A stretch of DNA of 64,000 nt from Culex pipiens pallens (Eukaryota > Arthropoda > Insecta > Diptera > Culicidae): positions 4,489,940 through 4,553,939 of the forward strand of contig NC_068937.1 of NCBI RefSeq assembly GCF_016801865.2. Direction: 5' to 3'. Below are positions 11,363 to 23,300 of the stretch, piece by piece; within the stretch, counting starts at the first letter, position 1; each line of letters starts with the position of its first letter. The notes below the pieces were generated by a model. That model had not been told where the DNA came from. It made no database searches and was given only the letters and a program-made list of their open reading frames with translations. The position numbers were made by a program, and so were the translations under genes.

Positions 11363-11461
11363 AGTATGGGATTTGACAGCACGCATTTGCCGAAAGTGCG
11401 GCGCGTCGTTTCGAGGCTGGTTTGCCGCGTGTCTTTTTCGGGAATACGCGCAATAACAATG
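11363..11461 (+). repeat. Conserved GC-rich cassette, copy 1
   Basis: About 98 bases from AAAACGCGCAGTATGGGATT to CGGGAATACGCGCAATA, matched in inverse orientation at 27343-27448 with only a few mismatches. It is GC-rich in an AT-rich setting. Both copies keep a frame that reads MGFDS.HLPKVRRVVSRLVC, but the frame continues differently outside the cassette. Confidence 0.7.
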
Positions 11462-13140
11462 TTAAAATATGAAACATTCGTAAAATTTCTCGATCTTTTC
11501 GAAAAAAATATTTTCAAAAATTTAAAATCAAGACTAACATTTCAAACGGGCCAAACATTTAATATTATTTATTATTATGTTATTTATTTTTTATTATTAT
11601 TTTTTCTTATTAAAGTTTAAGAATATTTATATTTAAAAAAATGTATAAATTTTTATTCACGTTTGACGTTTGACATTCAGGTACTTTCATTTAGGCACAC
11701 ACAAAAAATCACAATAAAACGAACCATATGCAAAACAACAAGCCAGGAGTCAATCCCCCTTTTTCCTCCCTAAACGGCCACTAAATCGTCGATGATGTCC
11801 CTCTTGTATGTCCAACGTGTTGTAAATAAATGTCATCGCCTGCTGTGCCCAATGTCCTCTGTTCCTATACCTTTATTTGTGTGTGTGCTAGGACATGTAA
11901 GTATCGTCCTTTCCTCAATTTTTTTTTTGCAACTTGTGCCAATCTATTCCGTTCGATTGTTTGGTCTATTTTTAGTCGATTCAACAGAAAAAATAAAACT
12001 GCTCCTCACTATTTGCCTCTCTCTTTCTTTTTTTTCTCCTTTTTTCTGTTGTATTGTTCAATAGCCCCATTCCGACATTCAAAACAATCGTGTCCCATTG
12101 ATTATGGGGATGATAAATCGCTGTCTTCCTGTTCCCCACGTGCCTCGTTTACGACTATTCAAATGTTGTGGAGAGAGAAAATGCTGGCAACACTGGTGCA
12201 GCTTTATTTACATTGAAGGACGATTTTGTTGTTTTTCTGTGGAGTACAACGTGCTGAAAAAGCAAAAATTGCTTGTTTTTCTGTGCTTCAGATTGTGATT
12301 TTTAAATGCAAAACGAGAATCGAATGAATTTTGCAGTTTTTGACAAGCTTATGCTGTAAACAAACATGTTTCTGCTTACAAAAACAAACCTAAACTGTGA
12401 CCTCTTTAGAATGCAACTTGGTACGTTTTGGTCCATTCCAACCAGAGCAGACCTCTTTTCATGAATGGAAACCCTTTCAATATTTAATGACTGTGATCTA
12501 GCCTGCACAGAGAAGGACGAGGGTCAATATTTACTGGGGACAACCACATGCCGTCGGCATGGCCTACTGCTTCTAGGCTAAACCTGTGTCCGAAATTGAG
12601 CCAACTAAATTGACATTCGCAAATTGCGACGTGTTTACAAGCGTGTACGCGTCGCTTACAAAAGCTGCATTTTTGACAGCTCGGCGTCGTGCGGTTTTGC
12701 GGTTGCTGTCGGTCCGACAGCATCTGACAGTGTTTTGTTTTAAGGGTTTTCAGGTGTCACACTGAATCACAGAGTGCATGCATTTTTAATGTGACCCCCT
12801 ACAGGTAGGCATCTTTTGGTCAAAGCAGGTCGTGCATTTTTTGTTGTTTTGCTTGCATTCATAAAACACGTGGTTTGTTTGTGCAGTGTAAGCAGCAGAA
12901 GATGGCGATGGTTTGCTGCAGGGGGAAAACAAGTGATGCTTGCTTGGATGGGTTTGTTTTCATTAGGGCTGACAGGGATAAGATGAAAACGTTTTTGGAT
13001 GTGGCTGGTTTGTGACCTATTTTAAGGCTTTTTGAACGATTTAGAGCCTGAGGGAAAATCGATGGAATTTTTTTCGTTCTAGAAAATTTAAATTTATTTT
13101 TGTCATAAGGTTCTGTATTTATATCACCTTTGTAAATTTT
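11462..13140. other. Unique non-coding DNA
   Basis: Mixed-composition sequence without convincing exons. It includes an exact CTGGCAACACTG at 12184 and several TGACAG/CTGTCA words. The sequence around 12740-12790 (GTCACACTGAATCACAGAG) may be regulatory, but nothing decides this. Confidence 0.4.
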
Positions 13141-13144
13141 GTAA

Positions 13145-14730
13145 GTTTTAACAATTTTGACATTTTTGCAGTTTTTACAATTTTAACAATTTTGACGATT
13201 TTGACAATTTTGACCATTTTGACAATTTTGACAAATTTGACAATTTTTAAACCTTTTACATTTTTAACATTTTTTACAATTTCTACACAATTTTTACAAT
13301 TTTTAAAATTTACAATTTTTACAACTTTTACAATTTTTACAATTTTTACAATTTTTACAATTTTTACAATTTTTACAATTTTTACAATTTTTACAATTTT
13401 TAGAAATTTCGTAATTTTTTTTTATTTTGTCATTTTTGTATATTTTGTAAATTTTATCAATTTTGTCAATTTTGACAATGTTGACAATGTTGACAATTTT
13501 GATAATTTTGACAATTTTGACAATTTTGACAATTTTGACAATTTTGACAATTTTGACAATTTTTGACAATTTTGTCAATTTTGACAATTTTGACAATTTT
13601 GACAATTTTGACAATTTTGACAATTTTTGACAATTTTGACAATTTTGACAATTTTGACAATTTTGACAATTTTGACAATTTTGACAATTTTGACAATTTT
13701 GACAATTTTGACAATTTTGACAATTTTAACAATTTTAACAATTTTGACAATTTTGACAATTTTGACAATTTTGACAATTTTGACAATTTTGACAATTTTG
13801 ACAATTTTGACAATTTTGACAATTTTGACAATTTTGACAATTTTGACAATTTTGACAATTTTGACAATTTTGACAATTTTGACCATTTGACAATTTTGAC
13901 AATTTTGACAATTTTGACAATTTTGACAATTTTGACAATTTTGACAATTTTTGACAATTTTGACAATTTTGACAATTTTGACAATTTTGACAATTTTGAC
14001 AATTTTGACAATTTTGACAATTTTGACAATTTTGACAATTTTGACAATTTTGACAATTTTGACAATTTTGACAATTTTGACAATTTTGACAATTTTGACA
14101 ATTTTGACAATTTTGACAATTTTGACAATTTTGACAATTTTGACAATTTTGACAATTTTGACAATTTTGACAATTGTGAAAATTTTGTCAATTTTGACAA
14201 TTTTGACAGTTTTGACAATTTTGACAATTTTGACAATTTTGACAATTTTGACAATTTTGACAATTTTGACAATTTTGACAATTTTGACAATTTTGACAAT
14301 TTTGACAATTTTGACAATTTTGACAATTGTGACAATTTTGTCAATTTTGACAATTTTGACAATTTTGACAATTTTGACAATTTTGTCAATTTTGTCAATT
14401 TTGTCAATTTTGACAATTTTGACAATTTTGACAATTTTGACAATTTTGACAATTTTGACAATTTTGACAATTTTGACAATTTTGACAATTTTGACAATTT
14501 TGACAATTTTGACAATTTTGACAATTTTGACAATTTTGAAAATTTTGACAATTTTGACAATTTTGACAATTTTGACAATTTTGACAATTTTGACAATTTT
14601 GACAATTTTGAAAATTTTGACAATTTAGACAATTTTGACAATTTTGACAATTTTGACAATTTTGACAATTTTGACAATTTTGACAATTTTGACAACTTTG
14701 AAAATTTTGACAATTTTGACAATTTTATCT
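13145..14730. repeat. 9-bp satellite, array 2 (ACAATTTTG units)
   Basis: About 1.58 kb. It starts as decayed units (ACAATTTTT, near 13145-13440) and from about 13480 is nearly pure ACAATTTTG, some 135 copies. Occasional ACAATTTTTG units of 10 bp (near 13560, 13624 and 13946) shift the reading frame by one. A few TTTTGTCAA units point the opposite way. Very long open frames on both strands are an arithmetic effect of the 9-bp unit. Confidence 0.95.
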
Positions 14731-16750
14731 TTTTACCAGAAAAAAAAATCAGTCTTACCTTGAGTCTTACATTGTTGCACGAACATCTTCAAATAAAATC
14801 GCTGAGAAATCACCATAAATGACACGTGGTAATCGGATATCACGCGGGAACGAATGACCAGGGTGGCGGGGTTTGCTTACTCATTTTTGCAATTACAATT
14901 ATATCATTCAGGAACCACGTAAGATTTATCTGTCTGTGGTTGCAAAAGCTCAATCCGGCACGAACATTGTTGCCGCTGGCTCACGTGCTGCCGGAGCTGG
15001 TTTGAGCTTTGTTTTTGTGGTGAATGACTCAAATTAATACATTTTTCTTAAAGATTAGAACAAATAAAGCTAAAACTGAAACTTGACAGCTGACTCAACT
15101 AACGCGTCCAGACAGTGCTGCCATTATCGCAATTAGTAATGTAAACAATAGTTACAGGAAATAAAACAACAAACCCATTACACTAATCGATTACCGTGCT
15201 TACACAAAAGCAAGCAAAAACATGACCCGCGGGCACACTTAATCGGAACTAATCAAAGTAGACACGTAAACAAACAACGTCTGACAACTCAATCGCCGTC
15301 CGCACAAAGCCTACTTTGATGCGGCTGTGCGGTTTAGGGGCTTGTCAACGGCCACGCATGATCGCGGTGCGCGATCTCTCCAAGATTAATCGCCACCTGT
15401 CACTTTGATCTGTCAGTTGATTTGTCAGCGCCCGTGCACATTTTGTTCGTTCGTGGTTTTGCTCATGGAAATCAATTTGTAAATCACATGCCACTTTGAA
15501 TCGATTGTTTTGTTTCTCATCCCCGATGGTTGATTTTAACGACTCGAGCTTTACTTGGCCATAAATTATGTGGAGCCGCGTGTGCCGGTTGTTAAAAAGG
15601 CCGGTGCAACTAAACGCGAGGTAGACAGAGAGAGAGAGAGGGGAAGTTCGTAAAAGGGGCATAATAAATGCACCTCATTCCATCAATGGTGTGATCGTCG
15701 CAGTTATCGTCAATTTGAATGCTCGCCGGCACTATGTGGAGAGTGACAGCTCTGTTGGACGCGTTGACGTTTCGTGAAGAGTTGTCAATTGCACGCTAAT
15801 CTTAGGTCCACAAAGCAGGAAGAGAAAATTAGAGAAACGTCAAAATGGGTCGAAAATAGGAGCATCAACCCGTTAACGAAACTTAGGGCAAAAATAAGAC
15901 GACCCACGAAGGGATTGGAAGGGGTTGGGTAATTGTCGAGAAATGAGTTATTGCGGCTCTGGGTCGGCGTTCGAATGTATGCGCGCCCGCATTTCCTAAA
16001 CAAAATGCAGATTTATGGGATATTTACGAAATTAGGTTTTATTGGGTGCCCCCTCCCGTGGGGGTCATTTCGGGATGATTTAATTAGGTTTTAGTTTGGG
16101 TAGTTGGGTTTGTTTGTGTATTGGCTTGAAATTGAAAACAAAATGCAATTGCATTTCCCCTTAACCCGTAATTGAAGCTGTCAAATATTTTACTATTTTC
16201 ACTCAAAACTGTGTACAAAGTAGTGCAATTTCAACTCTAATTAAAATCTTTCTCAAAATAAGCGTCTTAAAAACAGGCCAATTAAAAAAAACACTTATAT
16301 TTGGTATCTAAATTAATTTCGAAGAGAGTTTTATTTGAATTTTGCTGGAATTTCTAGCCAAATTGCGAAAATCTATGTGTAATACTCAAAATGTGTGTTT
16401 AGAGTGTAGAAAAATGTGTCATCTGTGAAAAGTTCATACCAAATTAAATAGAATTTATTTATTTTTTATAATTTTTTTTCGTAAATCTCTAGATTTTTTT
16501 TGAAATGGTCCTTTAAACATATGAAACGCAATAGATTATAGAACTTTTTCAAAAAACAACTCTAGATCTCGACTGGAATCCCCGAACGATTGCGTCTTCG
16601 GCAAAAAAAATCACTGAAAAATTTAAAATGTAAAAAAATATTTTTGCACAAAGCTTTATATTTTTGAAATCAATAAAAAAAACAATTTTCGGTGATTTTT
16701 TACTTTTTTCAATTTGTAAACAATTTTTTTGAATTGTTTTAATCTGGAAT
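14731..16750. other. Unique non-coding DNA upstream of the GAGA-rich region
   Basis: About 2 kb of balanced composition to about 16100, then AT-rich. TGACAG/CTGTCA words are frequent. No exon with good splice sites and codon structure was found; a distal regulatory region is possible. A short stretch near 16580 (TTGCGTCTTCGGCAAA) resembles part of repeat R1. Confidence 0.4.
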
Positions 16751-16764
16751 TTTTTTAAAATATT

Positions 16765-17002
16765 ATGTTAATTATTTTAATTGTAAAATTTGTAAAATTT
16801 GTAAAATTTGTAAAATTTGTAAAATTTGTAAAATTTGTAAAATTTGTAAAATTTGTAAAATTTGTGAAATTTGTAAAATTTGTAAAATTTGTAAAATTTG
16901 TAAAATTTGTAAAATTTGTAAAATTTGTAAAATTTGTAAAATTTGTAAAAATTGTAAAATTTGTAAAATTTGTAAAATTTGTAAAATTTGTAAAATTTGT
17001 AA
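16765..17002. repeat. 9-bp satellite, array 3 (GTAAAATTT units)
   Basis: About 25 nearly identical GTAAAATTT units, with single variants GTGAAATTT and GTAAAAATT. Same length class as arrays 1 and 2 but a different unit. Confidence 0.95.
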
Positions 17003-17299
17003 TTTTTTCAGGATAATTTCAGTTTCTTTCATCAATTCTTATATGCTGGACATTTTTTTAAAACAAACTCAACACGGTCATTAAAACTCATCAATTTATG
17101 AGTTACTTATTTTTGAGTAAATCGGTTTTGTCAAAATTAGAGTGATTTTCAATTAGTGTGTTTGAATCGTGTGTATGTGTCAAAAAGTGCGTCAAGAACA
17201 AAAACAAAAATTTCACGTCAAAGAAAATAATTTATTTTGAGAGTTAATCTTAACATTTTTGATTTCATATTTATAAAACCAAAACTTTAAAAAAGTAGG

Positions 17300-18274
17300 C
17301 ATGGTCCACCCCACCACTCACCAACCATTCCGAGTTGTTTACCTTCCCTCGGTAATCAGACGACGGCGGCGGGCTCCCCAGATTTGGCAAAAGCTTGCAA
17401 CACACTCGATTCTATTCTAGAGCCTGGCGCGGACCCGAAGAATTTCTCCCACGCGCTCTCTTGCTTTTGTACTCCAAGTTTGAGTGCGAGAGAGAGAGCG
17501 CGAGAGCCCGCGGGCAAAAAAAAAGTGGTCCGAATCTACCACGTGGGCGACGCATTTTAAGCTTGTTTTGACAGGTTTGTGACGGATTGTGGGTTGATTA
17601 GTGCGGAAGTTGTCAAAAATTGAGTCGTTTTAAGCTTAATTTGGGTGCGGAAGCTACCGGTGCAGTGATTAGCAATCAGTAGGCCGTGGGATTTTTTTCG
17701 CGCGCGCGCGCTTTCTCTCGCTCTCAAAAAGTTTGAGGCGCTCTCTCAAAAGAGAGCGAGCAATTCGAGCAGCTGCTCGAGTTTCGCTTTGGCGCGCACC
17801 GGAATCGTCGTCGTCGCCTACTAGAAAACACGAAGCGTGCAAGCACGCGACTTGACGGGAAGACTCGCGACTTGTCGTGGCAGGTTTCGAAAACGGGGAT
17901 TCAGTTGCCGTTTGTCGCTCGTGCCGTCTGGTAGTGGTCGCGCGGAATCCTGCCTGGTCAACCGAGGAAGAAAGCGCCCTCTTCCCACATACACACACAC
18001 ACACGTACACGGAACGCACACACACATGATAACACAGACACACGCGCGCCGTCACAGCCTACTATCACTGCTGGACTGCTTGGATTTTCACCTGTCAGTT
18101 GGTTCTTGAACTTGTAAAAGCAACCCAATTTTGGATTATCGGGAAAGTTTGACGTTTGCGCGTGTGAAAGGACGACCTCGTCGCGTGTGTTGCCTAAATT
18201 TAGGGGGTTTCTCGGCGACGGTGGCGCGCTCTATTAGGCAAAGCCTCCTTTGGGGTGAAACCCAAGAGTGTGCG
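17300..18274 (+). promoter_or_regulatory. Probable promoter and untranslated first exon with GAGA sites
   Basis: A GC-rich island with GAGAGAGAGAGCGCGAGAG at about 17488-17506, a palindromic GCTCTCTCAAAAGAGAGCG near 17740, alternating CG and CA runs (17697-17711; 17988-18030), CCACGTGG at 17539, and ATCAGTAG at 17675-17682 as an initiator candidate. At 18275-18280 GTGAGT follows AGTGTGCG, a strong splice donor on the plus strand. GAGA elements of this kind bind GAF in flies and mark developmental promoters. No start codon with a durable frame is present, so the exon would be non-coding. No matching coding exon was found downstream in this window, so this remains an inference. Confidence 0.4.
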
Positions 18275-18280
18275 GTGAGT

Positions 18281-19905
18281 GCAGGCGTGAAATAGATTTA
18301 ACCATAGTCGGCGGGTGTGTGAGTGTGTGGCGTTTTAAATGGTGGAAGCAAATGTGAGTCTAGCAAGGAAATCCGATAGTGACGGGGTTTGTTTATATAT
18401 TCAGAATGTTGTTTTTACCCGCGGCCGCTGGCTTCAGCTGTCAAAGCAGTGATACCGCCGCTAGAAAATACAAAAAAGTGCAGTAGCTTTGTGAGAGGTT
18501 AGAATAACACAACAAAGCCTTTCGAAGAAGAAGAACAACAACACAAGTACAAAAGTTATTTCAAGCAGATAAAATAGTCGTTAAAAAGTTTGCGGTTTCA
18601 AAACGTGACGCGCGCGCCACCTTAACCTTAAAGTGCATCATCGTCTTTCCCGCGGGCCTCCCGCTAAAGCTCAGTAGGCTTGGAAGTGCTCCGTTTAAGT
18701 GAGGTTATGTGGCGAGAAGCAGCAGAACAAGAAGCGGATCCAGTTACCGTCGTCCGACCACTTCAAACCTGCTGCTGTCATACGGTGTAGAACAATAAGA
18801 GGTACAAACCCCACTCACCAACTCAGAAGTCTCTTTTCTCTGTTTCTATTATTACATTGTAATATATCAGATAACGACGGATACAATCTCCGTCGAGAGT
18901 CAAGTGGTGATGTCGCGCTCGCGCGCGACTGTAATCCAAGTAGGCAGCTCGTCTTCGACGAGCACGCTTAACGAATCGCACCCAAACTTTGAGTCCAATC
19001 CACGTCTTTTTGCTGCAGGGGCGCGCAATCGATTTGCGGCTTGAATAATTACTTCGGCTAAAGTGCCACACTAAAGAAGTTGGTGCGTGGGTTGGGTTTC
19101 GGATTGAAATTAGTCTGCCTCGGGACGCAATATGTTGTGGGGCATAATTATGCAAATTGCTGGATTTATTAGGGGTTCTAATTGCCTTTCTTGCAATCGA
19201 TGGCCGCGGTTGGTTCGGGAGGGGTTGTTTGGATATTCAACAGGGGAGGGGAAATGTTGTGGCAATTGAGGGTTTTTATTTTTAGTTTCGTGATTCCCTG
19301 GCTGATTATAGTAATATAATGCTTTGTTTGAGTGAACAAAAAGATTGATTGATTGCTCAATAGTTACCATTTAAGATGAATGAACATCTAAGTTCAAATC
19401 ATTTCTTTAATTTAAGTTTTTAAGCAATCAGAAATCTAATTATGTCTACTTTTCAAAATCCGAGTCGAAAATGACAAAAAATTTAACCATCTTAAATTTA
19501 GTCTTGGACTAACTGTTTTTCTTTTACATTTATATAGACCACCATCATAAAATATTTTATTAAATCATTTTGGGATTTTTAAATTGAATTTAACGAATTT
19601 TCATATTCTTCAAAAAACGAAATTATTAAGGTCATAAACGGCTAATAAAATGAGTTAAACGAATTCGTGATAATTTTGAACAATCTTAAAAATTCACTTA
19701 AATTTAATATCAGATTTATCTGGCAACCTGGCAACCCTGCTCCACTGTCACTGACTTTGTTTATGTTTTGGTTTTTCTGGCACGGTCCGTTGACTTTCTT
19801 TTATTATTGTGCTGGTTTTGGTGGCACAGACTGAAGAACTCACACTAATCCAAACCAAGCTGACGCAATCCTGTGAAAAATCCGTAGTAACAGTTCAATT
19901 AGGCG
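18281..19905. other. Unique non-coding DNA, possibly first-intron or further 5' UTR sequence
   Basis: The first about 700 bases keep the GC-rich, CAG/AAC-rich texture of insect 5' UTRs (GCGGCCGCTGGC at 18421; AGCTCAGTAGGC at 18668). The rest is mixed to AT-rich. No coding exon is supported. Confidence 0.35.
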
Positions 19906-19980
19906 AATCTGCGTTTGTAAACAAGTAGTCTATCCCTTTAGTAAGAGGGGGGATGGACTGCTTGTTTACAATCGCAGATT
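19906..19980. repeat. 75-bp perfect-type hairpin
   Basis: AATCTGCGTTTGTAAACAAG on the left is mirrored by CTTGTTTACAATCGCAGATT on the right, with TAGTCTATCCC and GGGATGGACTG as inner arms and a loop of about 13 bases. It may be a tiny MITE or a decayed foldback. A similar hairpin built on GTTTACA occurs at 25246. Confidence 0.75.
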
Positions 19981-20084
19981 ATTTAATATCCTTAACATTT
20001 TTTTCCAAAACGTTTTCTAAAGAAAGATCAAATTCACTCAAATTTAGAAGAAAAAACTTACCATGACGGTTTGGGTAGCCTTAG

Positions 20085-20640
20085 TTTAAAAAACGTTACT
20101 TAATCCACCCTTAGGTGGTTGGCGCCTTCCTCACATTTAAAGAGTGCTATCCAAAATGCAAAAGTGCGTAAATAACACTTAAGTACTTATAACTTTTGAT
20201 AGGGTTGTCAGATCTTCAATGTTTTGGACGCATTGGAAAGCTCTTTTGAATACCTTTCTGAAAATGTATAGCATGACGGGTTTTCTTACAAAAACCACCC
20301 TTTTTACAATCTTCCGGACTTTTGTCAAAATCGTTTTTTTAGCATAACTATTGAAGTACTTAACTAAACTGCATAATTTTTAATAGCGACTTATGGGACC
20401 CAAAGACGGATCGAATGAGGCCAAAACGGACAAAATCGGTTCAGCCAATGTCGAGATAATCGAGTGCCAATTTTTTGATCAACATCCCACCACACACACA
20501 GACATTTGTTCAGAATTTGATTCTGAGTCGATAGGTATACATGAAGGTGGGTCTAGGAGGTCTAATTGAGAAGTTCATTTTTCGAGTGATTTTATAGCCT
20601 TTCCTCAGTAAAGTGAGGAAGGCAAAACGTTAACGTTAAA
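20085..20640 (+). mobile_element. Dispersed element ending in a GCCTTTCCTCA/TGAGGAAGGC hairpin
   Basis: About 555 bases that I recognise as a common mosquito repeat (phrases GGTGGTTGGCGCCTTCCTCA, GACGGATCGAATGAGGCC, CTGAGTCGATAGGTATACAT). The 3' part forms a short stem, GCCTTTCCTCA...TGAGGAAGGC, and GCCTTCCTCAC also occurs near the 5' end. AACGTTA is found at both ends. No protein is encoded; class not assigned. Confidence 0.65.
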
Positions 20641-20849
20641 CTAAAATAACTCAGCCAAAACAATAACTAAAACAATTTGATTATTAAACTATTTCAATAG
20701 ACGTGAAAATTCCCGTTCGCAATTTACACACTCATTTGTAACAACTCATTTCGAAGTGGTTTTCACTCAAATTTTGGCACAACCAAAAGCACTTAAAAAA
20801 TGGGATTTAGCATTATATTCTAGTCGAAAATCAACCAATACACTCTCAG

Positions 20850-21260
20850 CAGTTGCTTTGTCTGCATCAGATGCTTGCTTTCTCTTTCTCGCAAAAGTTT
20901 TTTATCCAGCGACAGCCAACATATTTCACAGGGGACAGTGACAGTTCTTTGTTTGCATCAGGACACTGTGATGGGGAGTTCGTAATTTTTGAGTTAAATC
21001 ATTTTTTTTTCACTGGACTTTCCAGTTAAAAATTTATCAAAGAATGTTTACATGGCAGCTGGCAGTTTGTTTGCATCAGATTTGCTATCTCTTTCTAGCA
21101 AAAGTTTGTTGTCAGGTGACTTCTAGCTGTTCTTTTGACTGACCGCCCGATACGTCAGCCAACATACTTGGCAGGGCTGTGACAGCTCAAGCTCGATCAT
21201 TGTTTGCATTAGGACACTGTGACGAGAAGTTCGTAATTTTTGGGTAAAATATTTTTTTTT
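20850..21260 (+). repeat. Dispersed repeat R2, two adjacent copies
   Basis: Two partial copies in tandem (about 20850-20995 and 21028-21260). Each has GCATCAGAT, CTATCTCTTTCTAGCAAAAG, CAGCCAACATA, GGGCTGTGACAGCT and GCATTAGGACACTGTGA followed by AGTTCGTAATTTTTG. The same element is inverted at 54340 and, with a different middle, at 27272. Confidence 0.7.
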
Positions 21261-21299
21261 TTCACTGGGCCTTGAAAGCCTTTTTGGTTTCGAATCTGT

Positions 21300-21815
21300 T
21301 TTTTTTAATGAAAACTGAGTGAAAATTACTCAGAAACTAGTTGTGTTCACTTTTAATAAGCTTATCAAAAGAATGAAAAAGTAATCTATTGTTCATATCT
21401 GTAAAAAAAATCTAAGATTTCGCCAGGGTAAAATATGTTAGGGATATATACTATATTTTATATACTACCATATATACTATTTTTTATTCATGCTTTAAAG
21501 TACTGCCCACAAAGTAATTTACAACAAAGTTTGACAAATTTTACATTCTCGTTGCAGGATTGGGTCCGTAAGTTTGAACAATTTGGAGTAAGAAGACAAC
21601 AACTTCCTTCGTTGCTGTGCACCCTTAAAAACAAATTAATTTACATATTTATGGTTATTTTTCGGAATATTTTCGATTTGTTTAAATAACTAGTTTTAAA
21701 TCGATTTTTAGTTGAACTAAGCAGGAGTTTTTAATTTATTTTTCGTATTTTTTACTCAAATTTAGTCAATTCCGAACCTTTTAGAAATACATTTTTGTTT
21801 TAATTTAATTTACAA
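21300..21815. other. AT-rich spacer
   Basis: No gene or repeat terminus recognised. Confidence 0.5.
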
Positions 21816-21836
21816 AAAGTGCGACTAAAATTCTTT

Positions 21837-22263
21837 AGAGCGAGTTGTGGCGCTATAACCACGGCAAATAGAGTCCAGGGCATTCGTGGAAATACAATGT
21901 CCCATCCCAGAGGGTCCCGGAGTACCAAACCTTCTTAGCATGGTGCTCCCAACGAATACAACCAAAATCACGGAGCGTATGGTGGTGTGTCCCCACGCTT
22001 CTTCCTCCCCTGTCGATTCAGAATTGTGTTGTTGTTCGAACACTCCGTGCTCAAACTCAACCCAATTACGAATCATCTCTGCGATAGGGCTTTACGCAGT
22101 AGGCCTGGCCGCTTTAACACTTGTGATGTTTCAATGCATTCTAATGCAATGGCGCACTGCAAATGTTAATAAATGACAAGAAGAGTGCTAGGCGTCATCT
22201 AACCTAAGGCACTCTCCAGGATCCCTTCGAAAGATTGGCTGCGCTAGGGTCTGATTAGATTAG
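21837..22263 (+). mobile_element. 427-bp retroposon with 21-bp target-site duplication
   Basis: An exact 21-bp direct repeat starting AAAGTGCGACTAAAATTC lies at 21816-21836 and 22264-22284. Between them is a unit beginning AGAGCGAGTTGTGGCGC and ending GGGTCTGATTAGATTAG, a short simple-repeat tail typical of LINEs or SINEs of the I/Jockey kind. A 90-odd residue open frame runs across most of it and stops shortly before the tail; it may be the C-terminal remnant of a LINE or may be chance. Inserted by target-primed reverse transcription, orientation plus. Confidence 0.88.
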
Positions 22264-22324
22264 AAAGTGCGACTAAAATTCTTTCGTAACTAAATCAAAA
22301 TAAAGCAAGTATTAGAATATAGCA

Positions 22325-22484
22325 AGCAGACAAACAAACTCGCATTTTTTTCACGTTTGACAGTTGGCCAAACTCGCAAGCAATACAAAATGTATGCAAG
22401 CTGACGTTTGTGTAAACAAATGTTGGCGAGCAAACAACGCAGACAAACTGGCAAACTGTCAAAATGTGCGAGTTTGTTTGCTGT
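22325..22484. mobile_element. 160-bp palindromic MITE-like element
   Basis: Left arm AGCAGACAAACAAACTCGCA, right arm TGCGAGTTTGTTTGCTGT, with a second inner pair GTTTGACAGTTGGCC / GGCAAACTGTCAAA. The whole resembles a small foldback element. Target duplication not resolved. Confidence 0.65.
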
Positions 22485-22499
22485 AGTCTAATACCTCCT

Positions 22500-23300
22500 C
22501 AAAACTACCATATCCCATTCTTGTGAAGGTTTGGAATTGACAAATAATTTTCCCATTTCAAATGAATGTGTTTAAATGTTGTTGTTTTTGTTTTTTTTTC
22601 CCAATTGGGTCCTAAAATTAAGCATAAGTTTGTGATATTATGGTTCACAACGATAAAGCTTATTTTTCTGAGTACAATGACCTTTTGTACGACCGCGAAG
22701 GATTTAGAATGGATTTTTAAATCAATACAAAAAATTAACTCCGCGGCGCGTTTTAAGGGGACCATAGTTGATCCATTGAAGAAATGTTGTCTTGTCAATT
22801 TATATACTCTTCAGAAAATAATTTAAAATTGATTTTTTAAATCTTTTTCGAAAAACCAGCTTCGCGACCTTTCATGACTGAATGTCTCTCACTTTGCAGC
22901 TTGTTCTAAGGGGACCATAGTTTACCAATTGGGTCCTAAAATCAGTGCTAAAATCCTGTTTTTATTTATTGAGCAGATACTTTTTTACTAACTGATCGTA
23001 AATATGTTAATTTTTGCATATGAAACAAAATAGTTTTCATAAAATCTTTTTAAATAAGTTCCTTCTTGACAGAAAAGCTCCTTCATGACATAACGAAATT
23101 CCCACTGTTTAATGCCCTGTTAAAATAAAGCGACCAAAACGCGACGGTTCCGTTTTACCGCAGGGCACTTGCTCTGTCAGCTGCATATAAAGGTGGTAGT
23201 TTGTCTAGTAAACAAAGTTGTCTTGACTCTTCAACCATAAGTTTTCTGTATGATGTTTACGCAGATCCTTTGAAAAAAACCTTAAAAAATAACTTTTTTT
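22500..23300. repeat. Non-coding DNA with an internal direct repeat
   Basis: CCAATTGGGTCCTAAAAT occurs at about 22600 and 22925, and AAGGGGACCATAGTT at about 22756 and 22908, on the same strand but in different order, suggesting an old duplicated repeat. GCATATAAAGG at about 23183 looks like a TATA box without any gene after it. Confidence 0.5.

Noticed and set aside
11288..11620. Frame including MGFDSTHLPKVRR at the GC-rich cassette
   Set aside because: The frame is shared only within the 98-bp cassette and continues into unrelated AT-rich sequence, so a protein-coding role is not supported.
13466..14822. Open frames of over 400 codons on both strands
   Set aside because: They are three-residue repeats produced by a 9-bp satellite and would exist in any frame without stops.
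21886..22176. 96-codon frame inside the 427-bp retroposon
   Set aside because: Possibly a LINE remnant, but too short and without recognisable motif to be called a gene.
23183..23193. GCATATAAAGG as a TATA-box promoter
   Set aside because: No gene, start codon or repeat-element structure follows, so the resemblance is not enough.
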